DNA of 64,000 bases from Sweltsa coloradensis. Lineage: Eukaryota > Arthropoda > Insecta > Plecoptera > Chloroperlidae. Of the stretch, positions 11,473 to 22,862 are shown piece by piece (the first letter of the stretch is position 1; each line of letters begins with the position of its first letter). The translations under genes were made by a program, and so were the position numbers. Where the stretch lies: assembly GCA_024449915.1 (NCBI GenBank), contig JAMZAV010000056.1:186001-250000 (forward strand). The letters are read 5' to 3'. Under the pieces are notes generated by a model that did not search any database, was not told the DNA's origin, and worked only from the letters and a program-made list of their open reading frames with translations.

Positions 11473-11937
11473 CTTTTTTAATATCCAAATAAATAAATGA
11501 ATATAATATTAATTATTTTGGAATTATGGTCATTATTCAGAAGGCAATACGACAGTTTACAAGAATTTGAAAGACACAAAAAATGTCCCATTTATAATTA
11601 AATCACTTACCAAAAAATCCAATTGTGTGCCTCTTTTTTCATTCGAGTGTATTAAAGTGCGCAGAGACCCTCATCTCGGATCTAGCCTGACATATGACCT
11701 ATAAGAGTTAGCTAATATCCCTAGTTGTAATTAAACATTTCCTCATGTACAGTATTTGAAGCGCAGTTCTTTTAATTCAGACCTACAAGGTGCTTTCAAC
11801 TTTACCGTGACGTATGCTGTGTGCCCATCCTTTGTCAGTCCGGACTTGAATTAATTACAACTCTGTGATGTTGGGAGTGTAGCAAGGGCTGCACGGGACA
11901 ATAGGTCGCCGAGGTTCTTTATCTAGCAGATATGCGA

Positions 11938-12262
11938 GTAGAGGAGATGAACTGGGAAAAAAGTAGCCCAGACCTTGAACAAATTGCTACAAAAATGGTT
12001 GTTTTTGCATCGGACTCAGACAAAAAATACCATTTTACATATTCAAAGTCTCGGAAATCTAAAGTTCAGTAGCTTATTCGCAAAAAAGTTTAATTTTTAA
12101 TTCATATTGTTTATTTAACTTTATATGCAAATTTGATATTGACACCTTAGATTTTACCAGACTTTACTAATGTTAAATGGGATTTTTCTGAATCCGATGC
12201 AAAAAGAACCATTTCTTTCGCAATTTGTTCAAGGTAAAAAATTATGTCATCTCCTGTAGAGT
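11938..12262. mobile_element. Inverted-repeat (foldback/MITE-like) element, about 325 bp
   Basis: The arms at about 11938-12070 and 12130-12262 are reverse complements with indels. Shared blocks include GGAGATGA, ACCTTGAACAAATTGC, TTTTTGCATCGGA and a block ending AATCTAA. The arms cover most of the element, so the transcript would be a long hairpin. There is no ORF. The target duplication was not resolved. Confidence 0.72.
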
Positions 12263-14449
12263 GAAGTGAAGAATCTCGAGCCAGAATATGACGTATCAGT
12301 CCACTTTAATAAAACCCTTTGCTTTTAAAAGTATTATAATCTTCTAAGGTGAGCTCGGAGCAACATTTTTTACAATGTTTTATGTAGATTTAAAAATAGT
12401 TTGATCGACAAGTCCTGCGAATTTCACATAGATACTGGACCACTTTTTTACCTTTAATTTCCCCTCCAAATTTGGGATATTCTTCAGATAGGAAATATGC
12501 GTGTTTCTATCAGACAACATTTTCACATTTGAAATACATGTCTCCCACATAAGATTAACTAAGTACTACCAAATGTCTCGATTATGACACATTTTCTGTA
12601 ATTGATTATAAATAAAAATATCTTGAAAATGTGCTATGCTTGAGAAAATTGCACTCTCGCATTCCACCATAGCTTATCCTTCAATTTTAAATTGGTGTTT
12701 ACAATTAAATATTTGTCTCAACATTTATAATAGTTTTTATTATTTATTTCCAATAGTATGTAACGAACATTTTGACAACATACTCATTGCTGGAAGCAAG
12801 ATAGAGCGATTCCCCACAACACACAGTACCTTGCCACCACACATAAATAAACTAATATATAAAAAACAACATATTGTTATAAACCAATGAAATACTGGTA
12901 CAAACATTAAATTAGAAAAACATATGAAATAACATTATTTATAAAATCAAAACATGCAGTATATAAACTAAATTTTCTAGCATTAGCAAAATAAAATTCC
13001 TTCATATCATTATCAATATTAAAACATGCTAACTAAACTTCCCGGCTCTCTTTTAAAACACATTTTACCTGCATCTGAAATTGTTTGTTTGAAACCTTTC
13101 TTTGCAAAGTGAAGGAAAATGTTTGATGTAGGCTACAGAGATTGACATGTGTTGCATGTTAGATGGCATGTGATGGTATGGGGAAATGAAGCTACAAGCG
13201 GAAAAGAGGAAATTGCATTGGGAGATCACAACCACATGTATGTATGTCGGTTCGATTCCCGAGTATACGGCTGTGTATGCGGGAGACTTTGTTATATCTC
13301 CGCTGCAGACATTTTAATTTAAGAATTTATTGAATTTTCAGTTTTTTGGCAACAGAATATGTCTGAAATTTGTAACATGTAAGTGTAACAGCCTGATTTA
13401 TAATTTTTTCGTCGAATTTGTTTATAATATGTAGTTTGCCTACGCTCAAATCGTTAAGAGGTCACTTCCCTGCATGATTGGTCACAAAACATTGCTCACG
13501 GAAAACTGTCTGATTGCCTAACTAATAGAGCCAGAATACGCAAGTTAACACTGGATTGTAAACGAATCTATGCTTTTCAATTTTCAGTAGGCCTACTTTT
13601 GAATGCGTTTGTATGCGTATTTTTTTTATATATACAAAATTGTAGTTTTGACAATACTTAGCGTTTCCCCCCCCCCTTTTTTAAAGAAAATTAATATTAT
13701 CTTCTAAACGGCATACTAGCATAGATCTAAGCTTAATAAAGAACATTGTGTAAAGTATAACGCACTATTTTAAATCGTTCGTCAGTCAGATCTTATTTGG
13801 GAGAGTATGTTTCAAGACAAATGGGCATGACAGGGCTAACAAGCAGTGGGAAGCGCCTTGTTATTTGTTAAAAAGTACCGGCTCTATTTCCTTCCCTTGC
13901 TTGCGTGGCTGGGTCTGACCAGCATGGGACTTTCCTCCCGACATCCATTATAGACTTCAGTGGCGCATTATGACCTAACGGTTGACGCGCCCTTTAACTC
14001 TATGAATCCTTAATTATACCGTCACGTTCGCCGGTTTGGCACATTTCTTTACGATGCCCCAAAAAGACATTATAAGATTTCAAAATATTTTTATTGGACC
14101 CGGCGCCTCCACCAAAATTGAAAAAAAATATGTTTTAGGTCTTTCAAGCACATTTATTTGTTCGAGTATTTAAACTTTGTATAAACCATTCTCTGTACAT
14201 CTTTCTTGATATTTTCTTGGCATGAATGGCATAATTTGGTTTTTGTAATTGAGAATGAAATATTATCGTTTCTAGTTAAAATAAGTTATATATATTCTAA
14301 ATAGTAAGATTGAGGAATGGAATTTTCTTTCATCTGTAACTGTTGAGGAATCCACTACGAATATTTTCAAAAGGTGTTTTTAGGAACAGTTTTGAAAGAA
14401 AATGTGAAGATATTTATATACTTTGACTTTTAAAAATATTAATTTAACA
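12263..14449. other. AT-rich non-coding stretch
   Basis: Nothing coding recognised. A B-box-like GGTTCGATTCCC occurs at 13249-13260 without a well-spaced A box. There are TAGGCCTA at 13588 and a C-run near 13670. Confidence 0.4.
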
Positions 14450-14456
14450 CTATAAC

Positions 14457-15174
14457 CAGAGTCGATCAAGAAGTTTCCCCTTTGGGGAGGTCCCCTTACT
14501 CCCAAGTCAAAACGGAATCTAACGCTCTGCGCGCTGAGGGCGGCTTAAATGTGAAACTAATAAAGCACTGCACGCTAATACGGTCAGTAGATTATCGATG
14601 TGCAGTGACGCTGAATCAACAAACAACAGACGAAACGTCAAACTTCAATTTTATTTCAATCATATAGCCCTGGGCCCAAGTCTTTAAAACGATTACTTTG
14701 ATTATTATTGTACTATAAAGTGTTGCGCAGGCGTCACTGACATTTTCGTGCGCAAAAATTTGAGATATGTCTTGTTCAAGCTAACGGACGTAAGTGTAGC
14801 CTAGGCGCCAGACCACAAACAGTTTTCAGACGTAATACGCCTTGGCATTCAAATCGATATGTTGAAATACATATTGTCGCCTAGGTCCTAAGCTTAGGTC
14901 TCTCCATCAGAAATATCCTCATTAATAAAGAGAGTTTGCTTTATGCTAAAACATTCGCCAACATCGATGTATTTAATATTTTGACGTTTCCGCCATTTGT
15001 CGTCATCGTCTGTTAATACTAGTAGCAAAGTGACGTACTTTATGAAGTTTTCCATCAATCGTCACACGAATCGCACTGAACGTAGATTCAAACGCAAAAC
15101 GACTTTTTATTTAACCAGGGCGGTATAGGGAGTTGAGGACCTCCCCAACGGGGAAAACTTCTTTATCGACTCTG
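14457..15174. mobile_element. DNA transposon-derived element with 7-bp target duplication
   Basis: The ends are inverted copies: left CAGAGTCGATCAAGAAGTTT, right the complement starting CAGAGTCGATAAAGAAGTTT. Both continue through a CCCC..TTGGGGAGGTCC block, and weaker similarity extends inward. The element is flanked on both sides by the direct repeat CTATAAC (14450-14456 and 15175-15181). The CAG start is hAT-like, but hAT duplications are usually 8 bp, so the superfamily is left open. The 718-bp interior has no transposase. Confidence 0.85.
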
Positions 15175-15181
15175 CTATAAC

Positions 15182-16140
15182 CATGAAAATAATTTAAATT
15201 TGCAATATGATAAAAATTAAAAATTAAAAATGAACACAGTTTAAAGACAAAGACTTGCATTTTATCGTGACAAATTTCTACATAATAACTTCTTGATTAG
15301 TTCAACCACAGATAACGAATGCTCAACTTTGAGGGTAAAAAACATCTCCAAGTTATTTGTACGATTTACACAAGCCGTCCGTTAGTACAACTTTTTGTAT
15401 AAGCATTTTTCTTCTGGAATTGTTTCCAAGGGAGATACCTTCCCCCCCCCAAGTCTGCTCCCTTAGGGTAAAAAACTTCACTGGAATTCCCTCCGCTTAG
15501 GTCGACCAAATTGTCAAAAATACCGGAAAATCAACAAAAAAGCTCCGGCGTCGAAGGAGTTGCATTCCTACCCTGGGCACGTGCGTTTTCCATTGAGCTC
15601 GATAGCTGGGCTGGACTGGGGTCTTGTGTTCCCATTTCACGCAGGTTTAGTGTTTGAATCTAAATGAAATGCAACTATTGCATCAACTTGTGCCTTACTG
15701 ATAACAATAATTTGTCGTTTGTGTAAACTAATTTATAAACATTTAGATTTATTATAAAATTAAACGTTAATTTTTTCGTGTTCATTCGCTTAAATGTGAA
15801 CGTAGTAGCTTGGCTTTACAAAATATAAAACGTGATTTTTAGGATGGTTGCTCTCTACCTGACTACGTGATTAATTTTAGGGAACCTTCAAAACCTCTTT
15901 GTAAATCTTTATAAATGTTTTTTTAAATACCGAATTAAATTGACATTCAATAAATAAATATACTTTTATATCTCTTCGTAGCAAACTCAGATTGTAGCAT
16001 AATTAAAAATAATCTTTCTGATGCTCTAAACTGCAACATTTTGTCTTTGCGTTGAACAACATTAATAATTAAGACATTCGCGGCCCGAATATAATAAAAA
16101 AAGTGTGAAACGGGTCATTTCGCCGCGTCGCGTGTTTACA
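15182..16140. other. AT-rich non-coding stretch
   Basis: No gene recognised. A C-run lies at about 15443-15451. Confidence 0.4.
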
Positions 16141-16233
16141 CTTACTCGTGCGTGAGTTCGACGTTTCGGAACCACTGTTGGTTACATCTTCAGGACGACT
16201 GCTTGTTGAAAGTGCGCAGTCGTCCTGAAGATG
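16141..16233 (-). other. Perfect 18-bp palindrome with hammerhead-like flank
   Basis: CATCTTCAGGACGACTGC at 16185-16202 is repeated as its exact reverse complement at 16216-16233, with a 13-nt loop. On the minus strand the outer part reads CTGAAGATG, then a small hairpin ACCA/TGGT, then CGAAACGTC. The arrangement resembles a hammerhead ribozyme core (CUGAUGA, stem, GAAA) but with CUGAAGA in place of CUGAUGA. Similar CTGAAGATG...GAAACGTCG segments are known from retroelement ends such as Penelope-like elements. Assignment is tentative. Confidence 0.55.
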
Positions 16234-16239
16234 GTTCGA

Positions 16240-19200
16240 CCCTTTTTTAAAACATTAATTAAATTAGTAATTAAATGAAAATCGTACTTACATACATTTT
16301 TCACTCTGTCCATAAGTATACAGCCTTCCAGTCCAGCTATCTAGTTCAGTGTGACCCAATAGCTACCCCTAGCCACCGATACTTGATACACGGAACAGTA
16401 GGGGATTGAAGCATTCCTGGGGGTTTTCCGTGCTGGAGGTTGGCTGCTCTGACGATCATGGTAGACGGTTCGATTGTTGCTGTAGTTTACGGGAGGGGGG
16501 TGTAAGGGTGTGGGTCCTAAGAGGGTGAGTGCCCTTCATCGAAGTTTATAAATCTTTGATTTTTGGGATGATTCAGTAAAGAGAATACTGTTCTGTATCA
16601 TGTTTAAACTTCCCAATGAATTTGACATTTTAAATTAAGTAAAGTAATTTAATTGAAATAATTCACGTAAAAAAGGAATAGAGTTGAATTGAATACAGTA
16701 ATATACATTAATGTGACATGATTCAAATTTTTGTATGAACATAAATTTTATGAATATTGAAGTTTTTATATTGTTTTTATGTCTGGGTTACGTTTTGATC
16801 AACTGCAAAGTGTGCAATATCCTTGGTTGAAACGATTTCGATTTTTATAGTAACCTTAGTTAAAAAAAATTGTTGATAGTTTATTAACTCTTGAAACGTT
16901 TTTGATATCTGTGTTTCTTGGGTCAAAAGTTCGTCTAAGTTACTTTGTGTTGCCGTGTATAGGGGGGGCGAGTTAGGTTGGTTAGGGGTAAATGCCAGCT
17001 GGCTTTAACGACTAAACGCCCTGACGACCGCTAAGGTAGCATTATTACCGTGTTGCCTCATTACGCGCGTACAACTGCGGTATTAAGGTGATTGTTTTTT
17101 AATTACTCCTTAGAAAAATCGCACGATGACGGGGCTGTTCAGAGGGGAGGGTTTTGAGTTTGCATGATGTAGACTCGTACGTGTGTGTATGTTCGTCTTG
17201 GTATTGAAGTAAACATTGGAAGCATCAACATTGTATCTTATTCAGACGTGCATGCAATTCATTGAACATTTCCAAGAGCCATTGAAACTTTAAAATTTTG
17301 TATTTTTACTATGTTGTTTTAATATGCAGTTGTTATTATAAGTTATAAGTTAATTTTATTATTTTTATTTGACTTTAATTGCGTATTAGTATTATTTATT
17401 TCACCTGATCATGATCTCCCACTGTACCTTATAGAAAAAAATAATTTTTTTATATTTATGATATCATAAAATAGTTTTATAAGTTTTTTTTTCATGAAAA
17501 TTCTCACCACTAGTTGTCCTATCTGTGTCACGTCTTTCGATAAAAATCGAAGACATGCGGTTGGTGTCATTACTCTTCATTAAACAATTATTCATAATAT
17601 TTTTGGAAACCTTTTTAATTTTTTTTTAAATTGCGTGTTGGTATACTCGGCACTTCCACCAAATTATTTCAATTAGCGATAAGATTTAATTTTTATTGTG
17701 TTCATCGTCTCGATTAGCCAAAGTGCATAAATATGAGACGCTAAGCAATATCCAATCAATCAATTCTTTGGCAATCTGTTGATGAATTATCTATGACGCT
17801 TAATTTCGATACTTTGTACCTGTGCTTATTTCACATAATCCTTATTTTCTCAAATTTGACCAACACTATTACCAATACAAAACATCTAGCATATTTTATA
17901 CTCGACCAACATTTCTTCCGAATTATATTTTCAAACCACGTACGGACGAAATAAAAAAACAAATCTATATCACCTCCAAGTATTGCTTGCCCACTAGTAA
18001 TCTATGGACTAGTCTGTACGTAAACCGACTAAAAAGCGTGAACTACTTATTGAGAGACTGTATCGTAAGACTGCAATAAGACGTGCCCAGTCTTGCAGCC
18101 TGGGTAAGACAGCCGAGTAAAGTGAGTAGCCACCATTAGCTAATTGAACTCTGATACTTGTACTTGTACTGAATCTCGTAATGGGTAATTGCTTCACTTG
18201 CAGTCGGTGTACGTTGCGCTTGCAATCTCGCATTGCTCTGCGACAATGACATTACCAATACACCTCGAATTCGGTAATGCCTTACTTATCTGTGTTGCCA
18301 ATCCCGTTGATGTATCATCATACTCGAGACAGAACAATTTATATCAATACTTTGCAATTATTTAATAAATATATAACATACCTTTGTTGCGTATTACTGT
18401 CAAAAAAGATTGAAAAATATCAATTATTTACAATATTTTCTCTTTTGTATTGAAATATATAATTTTTTAATGCTGTACAAAATATGTAAAAATTACTAGA
18501 TCTATGATATATTTCAATTAACTGTAGGCCTATATTACTATACACATTCATTAATTTTGCGTTTCCAATTTATAACATATTTTTTCTCCGGTTTATAAGT
18601 AAAGAGAACCGTACATAATTTTGAATTGTTGATAAATACAAAATCAATTAAACTTGACCCGAGTTATTTATTGCCTATTATGTAAATTTCTAAAAACGTT
18701 TGGTTTTGTATGTATTTAGAATAAAAAGCTAAGGTATTTTTTTTATTAATCTTTGAAAGCTACACATAGAGGTATTAAATACTCCAATGGTATAAAATGG
18801 CCAACACTCCAGTATCCACTTGTGCAGCCCTCCCGCATAACCCCGCCCTAGAACCTGATTGTTTTAAACGAGAGTGTAATTGACGTAACATCCACAAGAG
18901 TGCGCCGTGCGTAATTAAACAGCACAATTACATAGGAGGGCATAATTACCCCCAGCCTAACCACACACAAACCTTCTAATACAAGATCCTATTCACATCC
19001 GTAGGGCAACAGATTTATATTACCTACCCGTTGGGGAAGATTACTCGCGGTTTTTGTTATGAGTTTAACACGCTGCCATTTGGCTTATTGTGCGCGCCAG
19101 CCACCTACCTTTCCTTCCTTCATCCGCTAAGGGAGATTTTATTACGAATGTTTCGTTGTAATATTAATCTTTGGTTTACCTGATGGGGTGTTCTGCATGG

Positions 19201-20650
19201 ATGGAATTGGAAACTAAAAGGCTTGATCTTCTTTCTCTTCCCCGCGCAATGAATTAGCGAGTAATTTGAGGGCTAATGACTAACGTAGGTACGTACGTAG
19301 GGAAGCCACACAAAGGGATGTGGGGGGAATTAATTGCTATTGTTTTATTTTTTTGCGTTGGATGTTGGAGGATGCGTGTGTAGAGGGAGTAGGCGTACCA
19401 ACATATTGTATTTTGTATTTCTTGCTGTCAGGATGGTAGTGCGTGGCAGTACCAACTGTTAACTGCTCACAATCGCAATTGTGTACTTAAGTCTCATTAT
19501 TGATAATTTTTTTCTGGTTATTTTAATTATCATAGGTTTTTTAAATTTCCTGTAATTTTGATCTTTTTTAACCTCATTAAAAAAAAGAAAACAGCATTTA
19601 CATACTGAGAAGTCTTATATCGGTATCCAACTGTTTCTTTTTGATTTAGTGACAACTACTTGATAAAATTGTTTAAATGAGCATTAAAAACTTAAAAATA
19701 TGTTTCCCCCAAAACTGAAAGTTTGAAAGCCACCGTCCTGTATGTGGTAGGCCTACGATAAAATATTGATAAGTAATTTATTTAGTAGTTATTTAGTTTA
19801 TTTAAATATTTAATACTCAAGTTTTATAGATACAGTGTGGCAGATTCGATTTGATTTGATTTATTTAAGCAGTATGGTTATATACTTAAGCAGTTTTAAT
19901 CGATACAACGAATACAAACCAACAAGTATGCATTTAAATAATTAACGAATACAGTGCAGGTATATAAATTGTAAGTTTAAAACCTACAAAACAGTATAAA
20001 TCATAAAATGCATTCTAACAGCTTGAGAAAGAGGGTGAAGAATTGTTAGTTTCACTGCCTAGAATTAATCACTCTAACATGTATCAATCTTATGTGTAAA
20101 TTATCTTACTTTTCCCTTCTCTGATCATCTTTAGAAAAGCTTTTACCCCCAAAGGAAATTTGTCCTAGGTTTAAACTTGAGACAATGAGTTTGGCAAGTT
20201 ATATTCTTTTTCTAATCCGCAAATTTTGTAATTATAAATGAATATTATTCCTTACTTTAGGCATACAATCCTTTTGCATTGGATGTATGAATCACGTTGT
20301 AAGGTTTATATCTGTTTAGGAAAGGGCTTCACTCCACATTTATGAAATATATATTAAACACTTACTCGCGAGCTGTATCAAAAGTTGCTGCTAAGAGTTA
20401 ACTACACAAGAATAGACAACCTACCTAAGTTTTAAAGTTCCCCCAATAACTTGACGTGTTTAGCTATGCGAAGCCACGTTGTCGTATTCAGATGCCGGCT
20501 CGCCTGCGGGTTAGGTTATGTTTCGTGGTTCTACAACGTCATGTCTAGAGGTTATACCGGGTTCTCTGGCCTGGAGGGGATTATTAAATACTGTTAAAAT
20601 AATATAGTAAGCTCAATTTGTGTGGTGGATTACCTTAGAGGGGTAAGCGA
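16240..20650. other. AT-rich non-coding stretch
   Basis: No supported gene. A stretch at 19850-20040 begins with ATTTGATTTGATTTATT and has AT-rich text resembling a reversed LINE 3' end, but no coding remnant was found. TAGGCCTA palindromes occur at 18525 and 19748. Confidence 0.4.
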
Positions 20651-20664
20651 AGATGAGTTCATCA

Positions 20665-21105
20665 TCTTTAGTTTTTAAACTGAATGCACAAACACTATTT
20701 TTTTAATCTCAGTTATTATAACTGAATGCAATAAATAGATACAGTCTTCTCTCAGTTTTTATAACTAAACGCAGTAAATCAATAATTACAATTTCCTTTA
20801 AGTTAGAAAATTGCAATAAATAAAAACTCCCATCAGTTTTTATATTTGAATGCTATCAATATGTACAATTCTCCTCTCAATTAAAAAAAAAAAACTGAAT
20901 GCAATAAATAAATAAATTTAATTCTCTTCTCAGTTTTTATAACTTAACGCAATTTGTTTAAATTTGTTTTGTTTAATTGCAATAAATAAATTCAATTTTC
21001 CGCGTAGTTTTTATAACTGAATGCAATAAATGTATCTGTTTTTATAACTGAATGTATTAGGCCTACTACAAATGTCTCACTTTTTATATCTAAATGCAAT
21101 AATAA
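20665..21105. repeat. Degenerate 40-50-bp tandem repeat
   Basis: About ten diverged units share the core CAGTTTTTATAACTGAATGC followed by AATAAAT and a pyrimidine-rich TTCTCTTCTC spacer. Cores start near 20669, 20709, 20752, 20833, 20930, 21005, 21036 and 21080. The core itself contains the imperfect palindrome AGTTTTTATAACT. Unit length varies, so the array is old. Confidence 0.8.
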
Positions 21106-21189
21106 ATAAATACAATCTCTTGAGCTAGTTAGTTAGCTCCTTGTAACCGTTCTCCCACTGTACCTTGTGAATATCACGTGCATGTGCAG

Positions 21190-21301
21190 GAAATTGAGGC
21201 AAGAGAGAGACTAAGAGACATAAAGCATGAGTACTACGATCTGGCCGAGAAAAGTAGGAGAGAGAGGCTCACGGGCAGCACCGATTATATTCTAGAAGAC
21301 C

Positions 21302-21359
<58 letters not shown>

Positions 21360-21363
21360 TCAA
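21190..21363 (+). CDS. Candidate internal coding exon with Arg-Glu repeat
   Basis: An open 174-bp block bounded by an acceptor (TGCATGTGCAG, with C/T-rich sequence upstream around 21145-21165) and a donor (CAA then GTATGA). It encodes exactly 58 codons, phase 0 at both ends, and a TGA follows directly after the donor. The product reads EIEARERLRDIKHEYYDL, AEKSRRERLTGSTDYILEDH, then an Arg-Glu tract made by the (GA)n microsatellite. It is charged, helical and probably coiled-coil. I do not recognise the family. The non-repetitive part has protein-like composition in one frame only. No start codon is in this exon. Confidence 0.42.
21307..21358 (+). repeat. (GA)n microsatellite
   Basis: About 26 uninterrupted GA units. 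It lies inside the candidate exon above and would encode alternating Arg and Glu. Confidence 0.98.
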
Positions 21364-22199
21364 GTATGATTGGCATTAATTCATAATAAATATGTGCAAG
21401 GGTTTGGTTTCTGGACGACTATTGAAGGGATTACACGCGTCTTCCTGAATTCTCCCCCAAGAGGGATAGGGAGGGAAAGTTCGAGGTATTCCTGTATTCC
21501 TGAAGGAAGAGAAAGGGAATATTTTCTACCTCACAAGGGAAATGAGAGAGTGGTTTCTGGTTTTTGTTTACCTACACATTTTTACTCTTGTTTTTTCTGT
21601 TTTGTTACGAAAATGCGGGCGGAATAATCTTGACAACGAAGTCGAACGTAATAAAAATGGATGCGTTGTTTTGTTATTACCGATTCAGTTATAACCAAAT
21701 GAGTTTTCCTATTAGAGGTCGATGTTTTTTTTTGAATTTATTCTTGTGCTGGACAAATATATGACCGGTCTGAAAAGTAAACAGACAAATTTTACTCTAA
21801 ATGCGAATTTATCTATTTATTTTCTACAATGTCAATTGGCTATTTTCCAAAATTTTAATTTCAATTTTAAGGCCTAACACTTTCACATATCCCGAAGCAT
21901 TGTGTATGATTGTAATATGTATTTATACAATTTGAATACTTTCCCCCAGAAATCTAACCTATGAGGATATAGGGCATGCGTTGTAAGCAAATTATTGTTC
22001 TCTCGGCCGACTGACACCACAGGTGTTTACAATTTTTGGTAATTGCCAAGTAAGCGAAACCACAAGGGCTTTACAGTAACACTGTTTAAGAAATTATTTA
22101 AAAAAAAAATGATTTTATAGTTTTTGTATTTTCTTAAAAAGTCTAAAATTGACCACATTCGTGGATTGATTCTTTCTGATTAACACAACATATTGGAAA

Positions 22200-22345
22200 T
22201 CTACGACTGTAGGGCTGTCTATGTAGAGAGAGAAAACTTTTATTTTAACAAAACAAAACTCTTGTACAAATACAACTGCCACAAGGACACAGAATAAAAA
22301 TAACATTAATTGATTAATAACAATTAAAAATAGGTTTAAAATTTA
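22200..22345 (-). mobile_element. Possible LINE 3' untranslated remnant
   Basis: The minus strand here is T-rich, ends in AAAATAAAAG and TCTCTCTCTACA, and resembles LINE 3' UTRs. There is no coding remnant, so the call rests on composition only. Confidence 0.2.
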
Positions 22346-22541
22346 AATACAAAAACAAGAAATGAGTAATAATAATACAACTAAAAAATTACATGTTTAG
22401 ACCATAAAGGTGATTTCTAAGAATAGCAATGGAACCTTTTAATGCCACCATTGAAACCTCTTGTATCAGTGTTTTGCCTAATTTAAACGTATTGCAAAAA
22501 TCAACAATTTTTTATTTATTGTGAACCATATAAAGTTTCAG

Positions 22542-22731
22542 GAACGTCGGATACTCCCCGGCCGAGCGAATAGCTATGTGCCAACTGTTAAATGTGTCGG
22601 ATATTGTCGTATTGGAACATACTATGAGAATAGTTGTACACGTGGCTATGTTCACCTGTCCTCAACCAACACTTGTTTATATCCTCATAAACATTTCATA
22701 CGGTGTAGGGAGGTGCGGTCTGCCAACCCAA
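22542..22731 (+). CDS. Candidate internal coding exon, cysteine-containing
   Basis: Bounded by acceptor AAAGTTTCAG and a strong donor CCAA then GTAAGA. The frame is open throughout and phase 0 at its 5' end, matching the phase of the exon ending at 21363 (the implied intron would be 1178 bp). The product includes ERRILPGRANSYVPTVKC, GYCRIGTYYENSCTRGYVH and TNTCLYPHKHFIRCREV, with five Cys spaced 3, 9, 12 and 9 residues apart. This suggests a disulfide-rich secreted or extracellular segment. The family is not recognised. It could be a chance ORF. Confidence 0.38.
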
Positions 22732-22797
22732 GTAAGACTACATGGGTAGGATTAAGAAGGGCTTAGCTGGAAGCTCATTGTACGCTTATCAGTGAAC

Positions 22798-22802
<5 letters not shown>

Positions 22803-22846
<44 letters not shown>
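22803..22846 (+). repeat. (GA)n microsatellite
   Basis: About 22 GA units, followed by a C-run at about 22854-22862. It is a second GA array 1.5 kb from the first. Confidence 0.97.
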
Positions 22847-22847
<1 letters not shown>

Positions 22848-22862
22848 CATAAGCCCCCCCCC

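Noticed and set aside
13163..13262. tRNA-like A/B boxes (TGGCATGTGATGG and GGTTCGATTCCC)
   Set aside because: Spacing of about 85 bp is too long for a tRNA without a recognisable intron, and no cloverleaf forms.
16970..16990. GGTTAGGTTGGTTAGG as arthropod telomere-like repeat
   Set aside because: Only two or three imperfect TTAGG units; such short runs are common in insect DNA and do not indicate a telomere.
17015..17070. CGCTAAGGTAGCATT..GCCTC..ACGCGC resembles the conserved AAGGTAGC region of large-subunit rRNA
   Set aside because: Similarity is limited to short words; the sequence on both sides does not continue as rRNA, so chance is more likely than an rRNA fragment.
20665..21105. CRISPR-like spacing of short repeats
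   Set aside because: Units are diverged, contiguous and of uneven length in a eukaryotic genome; a degenerate satellite explains them.
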